NCBI GenBank assembly: GCA_016841325.1
Contig: JAENZJ010000010.1
Location: forward strand, 30,371 to 94,370
From: Thermincola carboxydiphila
GTDB lineage: Bacteria; Bacillota; Thermincolia; Thermincolales; UBA2595
DNA length: 64,000 nt
Direction: 5' to 3'
How positions within the stretch are numbered: the stretch's first letter is position 1; each line of letters begins with the position of its first letter. Below the pieces are notes generated by a model. The model was given only the letters and a program-made list of their open reading frames with translations, was not told the DNA's origin and did no database searches. Made by a program: the position numbers and the translations under genes. Positions 1 through 7,934 of this stretch are shown here, piece after piece.

Positions 1-158
1 ACCCCGGGTATGGAGGCTATCCCGGGTATGGCGGCTACCCCGGGTATGGAGGCTACCCCGGATATGGAGGCTACCCCGGATATGGAGGCTACCCCGGTTA
101 TGGTGGTGGCGGCGGATTTGGTGGATTAGGAGACATCCTGGGCGGAATCTTTGAGTAA
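1..158 (+). CDS. Gly/Tyr/Pro repeat protein (C-terminal part)
   Basis: This is the 3' end of a gene cut by the window edge, readable in the frame starting at base 3. It consists of about six tandem copies of a PGYGGY hexapeptide, then a Gly-rich stretch and a short hydrophobic tail (GDILGGIFE) before TAA at 156-158. The DNA is correspondingly repetitive, with an 18-bp unit. No catalytic domain is visible. Gly-Tyr rich tails of this sort occur in spore coat and other structural or adhesive proteins, so a structural role is inference only. A second low-complexity gene follows 65 bp downstream, which suggests a small cluster of structural proteins. Confidence 0.6.
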   Translation, partial: PGYGGYPGYGGYPGYGGYPGYGGYPGYGGYPGYGGGGGFGGLGDILGGIFE

Positions 159-223
159 ACATGAATTCTCCAATGAATGGATTAATAAATAAGAAATCTA
201 TTGAAAGGGAGGTATAAATAATT

Positions 224-415
224 ATGTATTACCGCAACAGTTATTATTATCCATACAGCATCCCGGCGAGAATTGACGGCGGGTTTGGCGGCGGGTTTGG
301 CGGATTCAAAAAATTCCCCTTCTTCCCCTTTTTCCCGTTCTTCCCGTTCTTCCCCTTTTTCCCGTTCTTCCCCTTTGGAGGCTTTGGCGGGTTTGGCGGC
401 TTTGGCGGCTGGTAA
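224..415 (+). CDS. 63-residue Phe-Pro/Gly-Phe repeat protein
   Basis: A short gene with a clear Shine-Dalgarno (AAGGGAGGT) about ten bases before ATG. The product has a Tyr-rich head (residues 1-12), a GGFGGGFGGF segment, a core of about seven FPF/FFP repeats (residues 29-51) and a second GGF-repeat tail ending in Trp. There is no signal peptide and almost no charged residue after the head. The composition is typical of insoluble, self-associating structural proteins. I do not recognise a named family. The minus-strand open frame across it is a Pro/Lys-rich shadow without a ribosome site. Expansion or contraction of the 9-bp DNA repeat would change protein length without frameshift. Confidence 0.7.
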   Translation: MYYRNSYYYPYSIPARIDGGFGGGFGGFKKFPFFPFFPFFPFFPFFPFFPFGGFGGFGGFGGW

Positions 416-495
416 AAAAAACATATGTTATCTAGGTATAATAATAGTGTTCCCTGCCTATACTGGTAATGTAAACCAATAGCGGAGGAATCACT

Positions 496-606
496 ATGAA
501 AAAGACTTTGCTGAAACAGGTAAGTTCTGAACTGAAAATGTTTCAAAATTACCTTAAATCAATGCAAAACAAAAAATCCCCCACTAATAAGAAACAGGCA
601 AAATAG
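496..606 (+). CDS. 36-residue basic peptide
   Basis: ATG at 496 is preceded by GCGGAGGAA at a good distance, and the frame runs to TAG at 604-606. The peptide begins MKKTLLKQVSSELK and is predicted helical and amphipathic up to about residue 24. It then ends in a Lys/Asn-rich tail. No signal peptide or known domain is visible. The stop codon lies inside the stem of the terminator that follows, so the gene is the last of the three-gene plus-strand cluster. It could be a regulatory or accessory peptide for the two repeat proteins; that is a guess from position only. Confidence 0.55.
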   Translation: MKKTLLKQVSSELKMFQNYLKSMQNKKSPTNKKQAK

Positions 607-640
607 GGCGCCAATTTGGCGCTCTATTTTGCCTGTTTTT
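592..640. terminator. bidirectional intrinsic terminator
   Basis: A 20-bp stem (592-612 with 618-637, one mismatch, AATTT-type loop) is followed on the plus strand by TTTTT. It closes the small-gene cluster. It also lies just downstream of the minus-strand gene ending at 658, so it can serve both sides. Confidence 0.85.
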
Positions 641-657
641 GAGCCTTCTGCTGTTTA

Positions 658-1548
658 TCACACCCTTGCTTCAACCTGTCCCAGGACTTCCTGTTTAAAC
701 CTGTCCAATCCAACTCTGTCGATTAGTTCACCTATTCTTTCATTACGTTTCCCGTTATCCTTGTACCATGAAATAATCTTGTCTACCAAATCCATTACCT
801 GGTCCGGTTCAAGCTCTGATGCAACTTTATCACCAAGCCTCGGATTAAACCCGGCATTTCCGCCAACCATTAAGACATAGCCCTTGGGGGTACCCATAAT
901 CCCGATATCCCTGACAGCAGGTTCTGAGCATGAGTTCTGACAGCCGCTGACAGCAATCTTAAATTTGCTGGGCAGTTCCATGCCGTGGTATTTTTTGTCC
1001 AGTTCCAGGCCCAAACCGACCGCATCCTGTTGACCGCGTTTACAGAAAGTAGTTGCCGGGCAAATTTTAATACTCCTGACACAAAGCCCCACTGCATGAC
1101 CGGGGTCCATCTGCAGGTCTGCCCAGGCCTTTTCCACATCCCCGTGCTTTAATCCCACAATAGCTATTCTCTGGGCTGAGGTACATTTCAGTGCTGCTGC
1201 ATTATACCGTTCAGCAACATCAGCAATTTTACGCAAGGTCTCAGCACTGGTTATTCCCCCCGGCATATGGGGCACGATAGCAAATGTCTCCTTATCCCTT
1301 TGCAGGACAGCGCCTTTGGGCTGGGCCAGTGCTTTGGCAGTGTCAGACATATCTCCCTGTTCAATGGCATTAAGTTTCTGCAGAAGTTCTGCTTCGGAAA
1401 CCCCATGGGTCCTGGCAGCACCGGCAACAGTCTCCCCCGTGGCTGAAGGGCAGCCCAGGCACTGCATACCCAGGGATCTGAAAACATCGGCTGTTTTTGG
1501 ATTTGCCTTCAGGACATCCCCTACAGTCATGTCTCTGGTGATATTCAT
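658..1548 (-). CDS. DUF1858 / siroheme nitrite-sulfite reductase-like protein
   Basis: Residues 1-60 match the DUF1858 type of small helical domain with a CxxC (C30, C33). Residues about 80-296 form one nitrite/sulfite reductase half: a ferredoxin-like part, then the 4Fe-4S/siroheme ligand set CPATTFC (C163, C169) and CQNSC (C203, C207). Full-size assimilatory enzymes carry two such halves, so this is the compact single-half form, possibly working as an oligomer. Substrate (nitrite, sulfite or other) cannot be decided. ATG at 1548 has AGGAGGAATT just upstream. The CGGC-domain gene upstream (1636-2154) reads the same way with an 87-bp gap and may share a transcript. Confidence 0.85.
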   Translation of the reverse strand: MNITRDMTVGDVLKANPKTADVFRSLGMQCLGCPSATGETVAGAARTHGVSEAELLQKLNAIEQGDMSDTAKALAQPKGAVLQRDKETFAIVPHMPGGITSAETLRKIADVAERYNAAALKCTSAQRIAIVGLKHGDVEKAWADLQMDPGHAVGLCVRSIKICPATTFCKRGQQDAVGLGLELDKKYHGMELPSKFKIAVSGCQNSCSEPAVRDIGIMGTPKGYVLMVGGNAGFNPRLGDKVASELEPDQVMDLVDKIISWYKDNGKRNERIGELIDRVGLDRFKQEVLGQVEARV

Positions 1549-1635
1549 ATAATTCCTCCTTTTTCACTGAACCAAGATAACCGCCGACTATGACACTATT
1601 GTTTACCGGCCTCAAGAATAATATGCCACCCCTGA

Positions 1636-2154
1636 TCAGTGATGAGTACCTTCAACCACTTTAACCCCTTTGGCCTCAATAGCCTTCCTGATCTGGTTTT
1701 TAAAAGGGCACCTGGGATAATCATCATCATCCATACACATACATGAACTCAGATGAACGACATCAAGCCCATGGTCCAGGAGCTTTTCGACCAGCCTTGA
1801 TGCCCTCCTGCCGGAACATCCGCCACAGGTAAAGAAACCGATCATTTCCGTGTCCGGGCCATATTCACTGAAATTAAGCTTGCGGTGAGTGAATGCCTTC
1901 AGGCAGCCTACCCCTGGGCATACTTCAGCCACAGTATGGCACCTTACAACAGCGACCTTTGTGGTTTTCCTGCCGCTCTCCGCCTCCTTGCCTACCAGAG
2001 AAAAATATTTCTCCTTTGTTCTGAGGACAATTTCAGGAGTCACCCTGTCCATGCCTGTTTCCCTGGCTGCCTTTTCCACCGCCTTTTTAGCCATATGTCT
2101 GACAAAACGCGGCACTTGTTCAAGTTCTTTTAATGCCTCTTTGGTCCATTCCAT
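1636..2154 (-). CDS. PCP_red-like / CGGC domain protein
   Basis: The N-terminal 45 residues resemble the small helical domain found at the end of light-independent protochlorophyllide reductase subunits (PCP_red type), here with GMDRVTPEIV. From residue 66 on it is a CGGC-domain protein. The name-giving CGGC is at 110-113, with further cysteines at 72, 79, 84, 138, 140 and 149, suggesting a metal or Fe-S site. The function of CGGC proteins is not established. It starts at ATG 2154 behind GGGGGGAT. It precedes the siroheme reductase-like gene on the same strand, so a role in handling sulfur or nitrogen oxyanions or their cofactor is plausible but unproven. Confidence 0.8.
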   Translation of the reverse strand: MEWTKEALKELEQVPRFVRHMAKKAVEKAARETGMDRVTPEIVLRTKEKYFSLVGKEAESGRKTTKVAVVRCHTVAEVCPGVGCLKAFTHRKLNFSEYGPDTEMIGFFTCGGCSGRRASRLVEKLLDHGLDVVHLSSCMCMDDDDYPRCPFKNQIRKAIEAKGVKVVEGTHH

Positions 2155-2169
2155 ATTTATCCCCCCAAC

Positions 2170-2957
2170 TTAATTTCTGACTTTACCTGCTGTGATAACC
2201 AAATCCTGTGACTTCTCCGGGTCATAGAGTCCAAATGACATGTCACCATATACTCCGGTTACCTCCAGTCCGGCATTTTGGAGACCTGCCTCAATATCCC
2301 GGCACACCCAGGGCTTAAGTTTTTCAGATTCTACCCGGTAGTTCCAGTTCCCTGTTTCATCCCGGCTGAAAATAAGAATATTAAAGGTAACAAATTCCGG
2401 ATCAAGGTCGTTAATGCGAAGGTAAAGGTACTCCTTGCCTTCCTCCTGATAAGAATTAAGGGGCATAAACCGTTCATTGGCTGCATATATACGGTGATAA
2501 TTTCTTATCTGCAAAACATACCGCCCATCATCCTCCAGAAGGGCATTTACTGCCTGGAATGCCTCTGTAAGGTCTTCAGCGGTTTTCAGGTGAGGCAGTG
2601 AATTACCTATACATGTTATAAAATCAAATTTTCTGCTGGCAAATATCCTATGAATTTCAGTCAGACCGGCCACCCGAAAATCAATGCTGTTTCCTGCATG
2701 CAGGGCATTTGCCCTGGCCATGTCAATCATTTCAGGACTGGCATCAGATGCAGCAACCTGCAGGCCCAGGAATAAAACATTAAGGCATGGTGTCCCGTTG
2801 CACAGGCTGTATCCAAGAGCTTTCCCGGCTTCGTTTCCGCAAAAATTTTTTTAAAAAAAGGGGCTTCCCGGGCAAGCCTCTTTTCCCAGTCAATCATCCG
2901 GTCATAGTCCGTGACAAAACCGGAAAAAAGGTTTTCACTGTTATTGACATTCGTCAT
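2170..2957 (-). pseudogene. class I SAM methyltransferase, frameshifted
   Basis: Two open frames together make one methyltransferase. The upstream piece ends soon after SAM-binding motif I (LLDTACATGHHALMF). The downstream piece (2170-2730) continues with the next elements (VAASDASPEMIDMA) in another frame. Reading across about 2770-2785, loss of one base in the stretch after ATGTTTTAT explains the break; adding it back gives one protein of about 260 residues. The likely start is ATG 2957, nine bases after GGGGAG; in-frame ATGs at 2963 and 2966 are too close. It is similar in type to the intact methyltransferase at 11260-12030. It may be a true pseudogene or a sequencing error. Confidence 0.75.
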
Positions 2958-3036
2958 ATTCATCATCTCCCCTGGCTTGTTTAACTTAGGATTCCGCAGG
3001 GTATTTAACAATATTATGGCTTACCTAAATATTAAT

Positions 3037-3077
3037 ACAAAAACCGGGTTTCCACTGCGAAGCAGGTTCCACCCGGA
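3037..3077 (-). terminator. intrinsic terminator after the propeller lipoprotein
   Basis: On the minus strand CCGGGT pairs with ACCCGG around an inner CTGC-TTC-GCAG hairpin, followed by TTTTTG. It lies between the lipoprotein gene and the methyltransferase. Confidence 0.75.
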
Positions 3078-3139
3078 TGTGATTTCCCTCACATTTTCTT
3101 TTTGTTTATAAACAGAACAAAATGTGGTGCTGAATCATC

Positions 3140-4291
3140 CTATCCTTTGATCCACGAAATTGCTGAAATTCCCTTTAATGGATTAAATGCTCCCGACAGG
3201 TCATATACAAAACTGCCATCCTCTGCCTTCACCAGTCCGGGAACACTTTCCCCCGGTCCCGGAAAAGTAATCCACCGGCCGTCGGGGGAACACGCCGGAA
3301 GCATACCCGCATTTGTCCTGTCAGGTTCCTCTGGTACCGGTTGTCCGGAGAATACTGTTTTCCGGCCAGTAGCAATATCAAAGGCAAATCCCTTAAAAAT
3401 GACTTGGCTGCCATCACGTGACCAGGAGTATGGCAATGGTTCCCTGTCAGGACTCAGGAGGTCAGAAATCACAACTGAACCGGTTCCGTCAGCATTGGCT
3501 GCCCTTATCTCTCCGCCACGGTCAGTGGCAATGTTGTACAGTATCTTTGTCCTGTCAGGGGAAAGCAAAGGTTCCCGGCCCTGTGGGATAAGAACCTGTT
3601 TTGCCGAGCCGTCGTCCCTGACCTTCATAATATTGTAATAATAATCAGCCTGTCCGTCAAATTCCATGAAGAAATCCTGATAAACCAGTGTACTGTTATC
3701 AAGCCAGTCGGGGCAGACTATACCGTTGATCCGCGGCGCCAGTGCAGGTGAACCTTCAGAGACTGATATCCGGTCCGGAGTTCTCTTTGCCACCAGTCTG
3801 GCAGGTTCAGTATCATTAACATTTTTAACATACAGGTCCCCTCCATTGACAAATGCGATTCGCGTGCCGTCCGGAGACCAGGCCATAAGTTTGGCGATAA
3901 TCCGCTTCTGTTCTGAATTCAGGTCAAGCTTTGAAGTCATCCCGGTAATTTTCCTCTTGTCACTGCCATCAGTGCGGATAACAAAAATACCGTCATCTGC
4001 CGCATACGCAATGTCCTTCATATTCGGAGAAACTTCAAAAACATAGGCTTTGTCAATTTCCCTGATCTGCACCCTGTTCCCGTCCGCTGCCACGGTAACC
4101 AGCTGTTTCAACAATAACTCTCCGGTAATATGCCTTAAACCGACAATCATCGAATCTTCAAGGACTTCAGTGGTAAGTTTTTCATAGTCCTCATTCTGGC
4201 TGCCACAGCCATAAAGGAAAAATAAAAGTGCCAAGAAAACTGCCAGGCACATAGGGCCCTGTTTTTTGACCGTCTTCCGGAACATAACCAT
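3140..4291 (-). CDS. WD40/TolB-like beta-propeller lipoprotein
   Basis: A 383-residue exported protein with a basic start, a hydrophobic stretch and the lipobox LYGC (Cys29 region), so it is likely anchored in the outer leaflet of the cell membrane. The body carries repeated PD40/TolB-type blades (AWSPDGTRIAFVN, LLSPDRTKILYN, SWSRDGSQVIFKG, ACSPDGRWITFPG). This argues for a six- or seven-bladed propeller, a binding rather than catalytic fold. Start choice is between ATG 4291 and ATG 4285; the second is better spaced from the GGGGGG stretch. It follows the short unknown gene by 17 bp and is probably co-transcribed with it. The ligand is unknown. Confidence 0.8.
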   Translation of the reverse strand: MVMFRKTVKKQGPMCLAVFLALLFFLYGCGSQNEDYEKLTTEVLEDSMIVGLRHITGELLLKQLVTVAADGNRVQIREIDKAYVFEVSPNMKDIAYAADDGIFVIRTDGSDKRKITGMTSKLDLNSEQKRIIAKLMAWSPDGTRIAFVNGGDLYVKNVNDTEPARLVAKRTPDRISVSEGSPALAPRINGIVCPDWLDNSTLVYQDFFMEFDGQADYYYNIMKVRDDGSAKQVLIPQGREPLLSPDRTKILYNIATDRGGEIRAANADGTGSVVISDLLSPDREPLPYSWSRDGSQVIFKGFAFDIATGRKTVFSGQPVPEEPDRTNAGMLPACSPDGRWITFPGPGESVPGLVKAEDGSFVYDLSGAFNPLKGISAISWIKG

Positions 4292-4308
4292 CCCCCCAAG
4301 GTATTTAT

Positions 4309-4614
4309 TTAAGTCTTGTCCCCGCTCTCCGATTTCTTCCGTTCAGTAAGGCGGTCAGCCTTTTCCTTTAAGCCGTGGTTTAATCCCCTGATATATTCAT
4401 GGAGCAGTACATATTTGAATTCCCCTGACTTTTCCCATCGTTCATGAGCCAGCAGTCCAAAAGCAACCACTTCATTTCTTGCGCGTTCAATACTGCGTAC
4501 AGACCTGTAATCCAGCTCCAGGCCTGCCTGGAATCCTTTTTCATATGCCTCGGTTTCATTGAGACCCTCCAGTTCCATGATGTCAAAACACATTTTATAT
4601 TTCTTATTCTGCAC
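4309..4614 (-). CDS. conserved-looking small protein, unknown function
   Basis: I place the start at GTG 4614, because GGGGTGA lies five bases before it. A longer open frame upstream has no ribosome site. The product of 101 residues is soluble and helical, with many charged residues. It begins MQNKKYKMCFDIMELEGLNE and ends in a Lys/Glu-rich tail. No family is recognised. It heads a two-gene unit with the propeller lipoprotein. The 196 bp up to the divergent plus-strand gene would have to hold the promoters for both directions. Confidence 0.65.
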   Translation of the reverse strand: MQNKKYKMCFDIMELEGLNETEAYEKGFQAGLELDYRSVRSIERARNEVVAFGLLAHERWEKSGEFKYVLLHEYIRGLNHGLKEKADRLTERKKSESGDKT

Positions 4615-4713
4615 TGTTATCACCCCAATCAAAATGAGTTTGTACCAAATTTCTCTATCTATAAGATTTTTCCTGCTCATTTTCTAAAATTTTCTGAAAA
4701 GTGGCCTGTTTTG

Positions 4714-4722
4714 TGTTATAAT
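4714..4722 (+). promoter_or_regulatory. extended -10 promoter for the 4810 gene
   Basis: TGTTATAAT at 4714-4722 is an extended -10. A weak -35 (CTGAAA, 4694-4699) sits 17 bp upstream. The predicted transcript starts near 4730, some 80 bases before the proposed GTG. Confidence 0.5.
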
Positions 4723-4809
4723 TATCTAAAACAGTGGGTCCATCAGCATCGGACCCATCGGCATCATCAGTAGACGCAGCAGGTGAAGTTTACCGAGGTG
4801 GTGAATAAG

Positions 4810-5127
4810 GTGAATTTTTCTGATTCCCCCAACTACCCGGCAGATGCGTACTACTTTGTTTATGGCACACTCCTGAAAGATATCACCAGAACGGAATTCC
4901 TGAAAATCATTAACCAATTGGAAAATACCAATGAAAATGCAGAGTATCAGGTTAGTGTCATGGGACCCCGGCAGCAGTATCTGTGGGTAGGAGTACAGTC
5001 CCGTGTGCGGGATAACAGTTCCAGAAGAGAAATGGGCATAAGAATCCATATACGCCTGTTTGGTCATAATCTCACAAATAACTGGGTTGTATTTCAGAAA
5101 CCGCAGCTGTTTAAACATCTGAATTAA
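4810..5127 (+). CDS. unknown 105-residue protein
   Basis: The frame is open from GTG 4783, but GAGGTGG at 4795-4801 lies eight bases before another GTG at 4810, which I prefer as the start. The product is soluble and has alternating strands and a central helix (TLLKDITRTEFLKIINQLE), with a C-terminal part rich in Arg and Phe (IRIHIRLFGHNL). No known family is recognised. It has its own promoter and terminator and is convergent with leuS, so it is an isolated transcription unit. A hairpin repeat follows it. Confidence 0.6.
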   Translation: MNFSDSPNYPADAYYFVYGTLLKDITRTEFLKIINQLENTNENAEYQVSVMGPRQQYLWVGVQSRVRDNSSRREMGIRIHIRLFGHNLTNNWVVFQKPQLFKHLN

Positions 5128-5130
5128 TAC

Positions 5131-5160
5131 AGGGCCTTTGAAAAGGCCTTGTTTATTTTA
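5131..5160 (+). terminator. intrinsic terminator of the 4810 gene
   Basis: GGCCTT and AAGGCC pair around a short TGAA loop just after the stop codon, followed by the T-rich TTGTTTATTTT. Confidence 0.75.
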
Positions 5161-5175
5161 AAAACCTGAGCCTTC

Positions 5176-5372
5176 AATTGTTATTAAGATAGGGGTAGAT
5201 ATGTTCCGGAAGGCGGAGTCTGTCGTCCGTCCAGGACAGTCGAACGGGCTCTTTGCGCTTTAGCGCTTAGAGCCCGTTGTACCCTTTGGGTAGACCCGCG
5301 AAGCGGGAGCTGTTGCCGGCGGAGATGTTGCCCGCCGGAGGAATATATCTACCCCTATCTATGTTACAATTA
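5176..5372. repeat. palindromic dispersed repeat, long copy
   Basis: About 37 bp at each end form imperfect inverted repeats around a shared AGGGGTAGATAT core (left 5191-5202, right end as its complement at 5347-5358). Inside lie further hairpins: AACGGGCTCT...AGAGCCCGTT (5242-5278), TACCC-TTT-GGGTA (5280-5292) and CCCGC-GAA-GCGGG (5296-5308). A 62-bp relative occurs at 46611-46672. There is no open frame. It sits between convergent genes. It has the look of a MITE- or REP-like element, or of a structured RNA. Confidence 0.75.
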
Positions 5373-5378
5373 GATATC

Positions 5379-7853
5379 CTACTTTACCACAATATTAACC
5401 AGTTTTTTTGGCACTGCGATAACCTTAACCACCTGCTTGCCTGATATCATCTCCATAACCTTTTCCTGCTCCAGGACATATTTTTCCATTGCGGCTTTAT
5501 CCATATCAGCCGGCACCGTCATCCGGTTTTTAACCTTGCCATTAAGCTGGACAACTATCTCTACTTCGTCCTGAACAAGGGCTGCCGGGTCATAAGCCGG
5601 CCAGGGCTGTTTATGCACACTGTCGGTGTAACCCAGTTCATGCCACAGTTCTTCGGCAAAATGGGGTGCAAAAGGCGCCAGCAGTATTACCAGGGTATTT
5701 ATTGCCTCGGCCTCAATGGAACTGTTGCGGACAGCATTCTTCTCCCGGTACTGGTAGAGCCAGTTAACGAATTCCATTATGGCGCTGATGGCCGTATTGA
5801 AGTTAAATCTCTGGTTTACATCATCAGTTATTTTTTTGATGGTATAATGAGTCAGCCTCCTGGTCTCCTTATCAGCTTCAGAAATTTCTTCTGAGCCGGA
5901 AGCTTCATTTAGCTTGTCGATATATGAATAAACCAGGCGCCAGACCCTGTTGAGGAACCTGTAAGCGCCTTCAACCCCGGCATCACTCCACTCCAGGTCA
6001 CGCTCCGGGGGAGCTGCAAATAAAATAAACAGGCGCGCCGTATCTGCACCGTATTTGGCCACAGTCTCTTCAGGGCTTACGGTATTCCCCTTTGACTTGG
6101 ACATCTTGGCACCATCCTTGAGGACCATACCCTGAGTCAGCAGGTTGGTAAAAGGTTCATCAAAATTAACCAACCCCTGGTCCCTGAGCACCTTTGTGAA
6201 AAATCTGGAATACAGCAGGTGCAGGATAGCGTGTTCAACCCCGCCGATGTACTGTTCAACCGGCATCCAGTAAGCAACATTTTCTTTTGTAAAGGCATTC
6301 CGGTCATCATGGGGGCTGCAATACCTCAGGAAGTACCATGATGAACAGATAAATGTATCCATGGTATCTGTCTCCCGCCGGGCCGGTCCGCCGCATGCAG
6401 GACACACTGTATTTACAAAAGAGTCACACTCAGAAAGGGGTGACTGGCCTGTTGGCTTAAATTCCACGTCAGTGGGCAGGTGTACCGGAAGCTGTTCCTC
6501 AGGAACCGGGACCTCGCCACACTTATCACAGTATATGATGGGAATGGGGGCACCCCAGTACCGCTGCCGCGAAATGAGCCAGTCCCTGAGCCGGAAATTG
6601 ACCATTGCCCTGCCAATACCCTTTTCTTCCATATGTGCAGTAATATTCTTTATGGCCTCTTCATTATTCTGCCCGTCAAAGGGACCCGAATTGACCAGAA
6701 CTCCTTCAGCATCATAAGCCTGGGTCAGCTGTACATATTTGTCGGAAACCCCGTCCGGCAAAATAACAACCCTTATCTGCAGCCCATATTTAGTGGCAAA
6801 GTCAAAATCCCTCTGGTCATGTGCCGGGACCCCCATGACAGCACCGGTCCCGTAGTCCATCAACACATAATTGGCAATAAACAGGGGGATTTTTTCGCCA
6901 TTCATGGGATTTATTACATGGGCCCCGGTGAATAGTCCTTCTTTTTCAGCATCTGCCGAAGTCCTGTCAATTTCACTCAAATTCTGCATCCGGCGCACAA
7001 AATCACGGACACTGGCTTCATATGGGGTCCCTATGGTCAGTTTTTCCACCAGCGGATGTTCCGGAGCCAGGACCATGAAGGTTACCCCGTAAATGGTGTC
7101 AGGCCGGGTGGTATATACTGTAATTACTTCATCCGTACCGTCCACCGAGAACTTCACCTCTGCCCCCTCACTGCGTCCAATCCAGTTCTCCTGCATGATT
7201 TTAACCTTGTCTGGCCATCCTTTAAGCTTTTCAATATCGGCAAGGAGTCGGTCAGCATAGTCAGTAATCTTAAGGAACCACTGGGACAGGCCTTTTTTTT
7301 CAACACTAGTCCCACAGCGTTCACAGGCTCCGTTGACAACCTGTTCATTGGCCAGGACCGTAACACAGCCCGGGCACCAGTTTACGGCAGCGTGTTTCTT
7401 ATATGCCAGGCCGTTTTTATAAAACTGCAGGAAAAGCCATTGGGTCCATCTGTAATAGTCCGGAGTGCAGGTGGTTACCTCTCTGTCCCAGTCATAGCTG
7501 AAACCCAGCCGTGATAGTTGTTTTCTCATGTTTTCGATATTACTCATTGTCCACTGATATGGATGGATGCCATGCTTAATGGCTGCATTTTCTGCCGGAA
7601 GTCCGAAGGCATCCCAACCCATGGGATGCAGGACATTATATCCCTGCATGGTCTTTACCCTGGCTACCACATCACCAATGGAATAATTCCTCACATGTCC
7701 CATATGCAGGTTCCCAGACGGATAAGGAAACATCTCCAGGCAGTAATACTTTTCCCTTGAATCATCATTATCAACAACCTTGTACAAACCGGTTTCTTCC
7801 CATATTTTCTGCCATTTGGTTTCAATTGCCGAAAAATCGTAGCGTTCGTTCAC
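5379..7853 (-). CDS. leuS: leucyl-tRNA synthetase
   Basis: Class I synthetase charging tRNA-Leu in the cytoplasm. Signatures: the HIGH motif as HMGH within [16 protein letters not shown], the KMSKS loop in [10 protein letters not shown], an editing (CP1) domain between them and a Zn-type CPGC/CERC pair. GTG 7853 is the start because AGGAGAGGAGAT lies directly before it; eight codons upstream in the open frame are untranslated. This gives 824 residues, normal for bacterial LeuRS. The acyl-CoA ligase gene is 81 bp upstream with no terminator visible between. The leucine T-box in front of that gene probably regulates both. Confidence 0.97.
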   Translation of the reverse strand: MNERYDFSAIETKWQKIWEETGLYKVVDNDDSREKYYCLEMFPYPSGNLHMGHVRNYSIGDVVARVKTMQGYNVLHPMGWDAFGLPAENAAIKHGIHPYQWTMSNIENMRKQLSRLGFSYDWDREVTTCTPDYYRWTQWLFLQFYKNGLAYKKHAAVNWCPGCVTVLANEQVVNGACERCGTSVEKKGLSQWFLKITDYADRLLADIEKLKGWPDKVKIMQENWIGRSEGAEVKFSVDGTDEVITVYTTRPDTIYGVTFMVLAPEHPLVEKLTIGTPYEASVRDFVRRMQNLSEIDRTSADAEKEGLFTGAHVINPMNGEKIPLFIANYVLMDYGTGAVMGVPAHDQRDFDFATKYGLQIRVVILPDGVSDKYVQLTQAYDAEGVLVNSGPFDGQNNEEAIKNITAHMEEKGIGRAMVNFRLRDWLISRQRYWGAPIPIIYCDKCGEVPVPEEQLPVHLPTDVEFKPTGQSPLSECDSFVNTVCPACGGPARRETDTMDTFICSSWYFLRYCSPHDDRNAFTKENVAYWMPVEQYIGGVEHAILHLLYSRFFTKVLRDQGLVNFDEPFTNLLTQGMVLKDGAKMSKSKGNTVSPEETVAKYGADTARLFILFAAPPERDLEWSDAGVEGAYRFLNRVWRLVYSYIDKLNEASGSEEISEADKETRRLTHYTIKKITDDVNQRFNFNTAISAIMEFVNWLYQYREKNAVRNSSIEAEAINTLVILLAPFAPHFAEELWHELGYTDSVHKQPWPAYDPAALVQDEVEIVVQLNGKVKNRMTVPADMDKAAMEKYVLEQEKVMEMISGKQVVKVIAVPKKLVNIVVK

Positions 7854-7934
7854 GTTATCTCCTCTCCTAAGCAGCATAATTTCTCAGCAGCCGGTAAGCT
7901 GCTTTATACACCGGCCGCAGGCAACTGCATGCAG

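Noticed and set aside
1-158. CRISPR-like array in the 18-bp repeats
   Set aside because: Units are contiguous, without unique spacers, and encode a regular hexapeptide.
247-546. Minus-strand 99-residue Pro/Lys-rich frame across the Phe-Pro repeat gene
   Set aside because: Repetitive shadow of 224-415 with no ribosome site; the plus-strand gene has a strong one.
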